A stretch of 46,171 bases of DNA from Porticoccaceae bacterium. Its GTDB lineage: Bacteria; Pseudomonadota; Gammaproteobacteria; Pseudomonadales; Porticoccaceae. Below are positions 45,670 to 46,171 of this stretch, piece after piece. Below the pieces are notes generated by a model that did not search any database, was not told the origin of the DNA, and was given only the letters and a program-made list of their open reading frames with translations. The stretch is taken from assembly GCA_024639885.1 (NCBI GenBank), contig JAHEGD010000004.1:1-46171 (forward strand). The letters run 5' to 3'. Positions within the stretch are counted from its first letter, which is position 1; every line of letters starts with the position of its first letter. The translations under genes and the position numbers were made by a program.

Positions 45670-46171
45670 CTAGCAGCCGCGGTAGACCGGCTGGCGTTTT
45701 TCGCGGAACGCCAGCAGCGCTTCGGCGGTGTCTGCCGACTCGATCAACTCGCCCTGATAGCCCGCCTCGGCGTCCAGCGCCTCGGCCAGCGACTGGCCGT
45801 GCACCGCATTGAGCTGCTGCTTGATAGCCGCCAGCGCCAGGCTGGCACTGGCCGCATACTGCTGGGCAACGGCCAGGCCGCGCTGTTGCACGCTCTCAGC
45901 TGGGCAGAGCTCGGCCGCCAACTTCCACTCTAGCGCCTGCTGCGCCTTGATCGGCCGGCCGCTTACCGCCACCTGCCAGGCGTGGCGCGGGCCGAGCTGA
46001 CGGGCTAAAAACCAGCTGGTGCCGCCGTCTAGGGCGATCCCCAGTTGCGCGAACGGCACCACTAGGCGGGCGTCGTCGGCCATCACCAGATGGTCGGCGG
46101 CCTGCGCAATGCCGGTGCCGGCGCCGGCTGCCGAACCGTGCACGGCGGCGACCACCGGCACAGCGATAGAG
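45670..46171 (-). CDS. Enoyl-CoA hydratase/isomerase family protein (5' end outside window)
   Basis: About 166 C-terminal residues are present and the frame runs off the right edge; the apparent GTG at 46161 is internal. The crotonase oxyanion-hole segment VVAAVHGSAAGAGTGIAQAAD and the following DDARLVVPFAQLGIALDGG (with LDGG in the usual second catalytic region) are visible, as is the C-terminal ALLAFREKRQPVY. At the place where hydratases often have a catalytic Glu, the sequence reads ALDGG with Asp, so the activity could be hydratase, isomerase or another crotonase reaction. Confidence 0.82.
   Translation of the reverse strand, partial: SIAVPVVAAVHGSAAGAGTGIAQAADHLVMADDARLVVPFAQLGIALDGGTSWFLARQLGPRHAWQVAVSGRPIKAQQALEWKLAAELCPAESVQQRGLAVAQQYAASASLALAAIKQQLNAVHGQSLAEALDAEAGYQGELIESADTAEALLAFREKRQPVYRGC

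Overview
The window is a GC-rich stretch of chromosomal core genome, almost certainly from a gammaproteobacterium. PdxB and EpmC are largely confined to that class. The long block rpsB-tsf-pyrH-frr-uppS-cdsA-dxr-rseP-bamA-skp-lpxD-fabZ-lpxA-lpxB-rnhB-(fabH)-dnaE-accA is its classic cell-envelope/DNA-replication cluster, and map-glnD-dapC-...-dapD recalls Pseudomonas-like and marine gammaproteobacterial genomes. I cannot name the genus from the sequence alone.

Layout. (1) 1-880: a cluster of palindromic REP-like repeats, then tRNA-Leu(TAA) and tRNA-Cys(GCA) on the minus strand. The 5' part of tRNA-Leu is duplicated around a 98-bp palindrome-rich segment. (2) 888-11225, minus strand: comEC, msbA, lpxK, kdsB, murB, an alkB-type dioxygenase, uvrC and pgsA. 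Apart from the roughly 100-bp comEC-msbA gap, these are tightly packed and probably cotranscribed, joining lipid A/peptidoglycan/phospholipid synthesis with DNA uptake and repair. (3) 11322-12983, plus strand: a small flavodoxin-fold protein and a patatin-like phospholipase, ending in a bidirectional terminator shared with a convergent tRNA-Glu/tRNA-Gly unit that has a near-consensus promoter. (4) 13428-14660: alaA, convergent with pdxB. (5) 14657-36658, minus strand: the 22-gene block from rpsB down to pdxB. It makes ribosomal and translation factors, UMP kinase, undecaprenyl diphosphate, CDP-diacylglycerol, the MEP-pathway intermediate, the outer-membrane assembly machinery, the early lipid A steps, DNA polymerase III alpha and acetyl-CoA carboxylase alpha. 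(6) 37019-45605, plus strand: map, glnD, dapC, an endonuclease III-like gene, an ArsC/Spx-family gene, dapD and an acyl-CoA synthetase-like gene. (7) 45670-46171: the 3' part of an enoyl-CoA hydratase-family gene running off the window.

The genes work together chiefly in envelope biogenesis: LpxA/D/B/K with KdsB supply lipid A-Kdo precursors, FabZ/FabH/AccA supply acyl chains, MsbA flips lipid A, BamA/Skp/RseP assemble and monitor the outer membrane, and MurB/UppS/DapC/DapD serve peptidoglycan. Gene packing is tight, with many 4-bp RTGA stop/start overlaps.

I found no transposase, integrase, phage, CRISPR, toxin-antitoxin, secretion or defence module and no cryptic multigene system. The points worth a second look are local: the duplicated tRNA-Leu end, a rearranged Fe-S cysteine loop in the endonuclease III homologue, a Gly-to-Pro change at the LpxA acyl-chain ruler position, and a fabH-like gene with its own promoter inserted between rnhB and dnaE.
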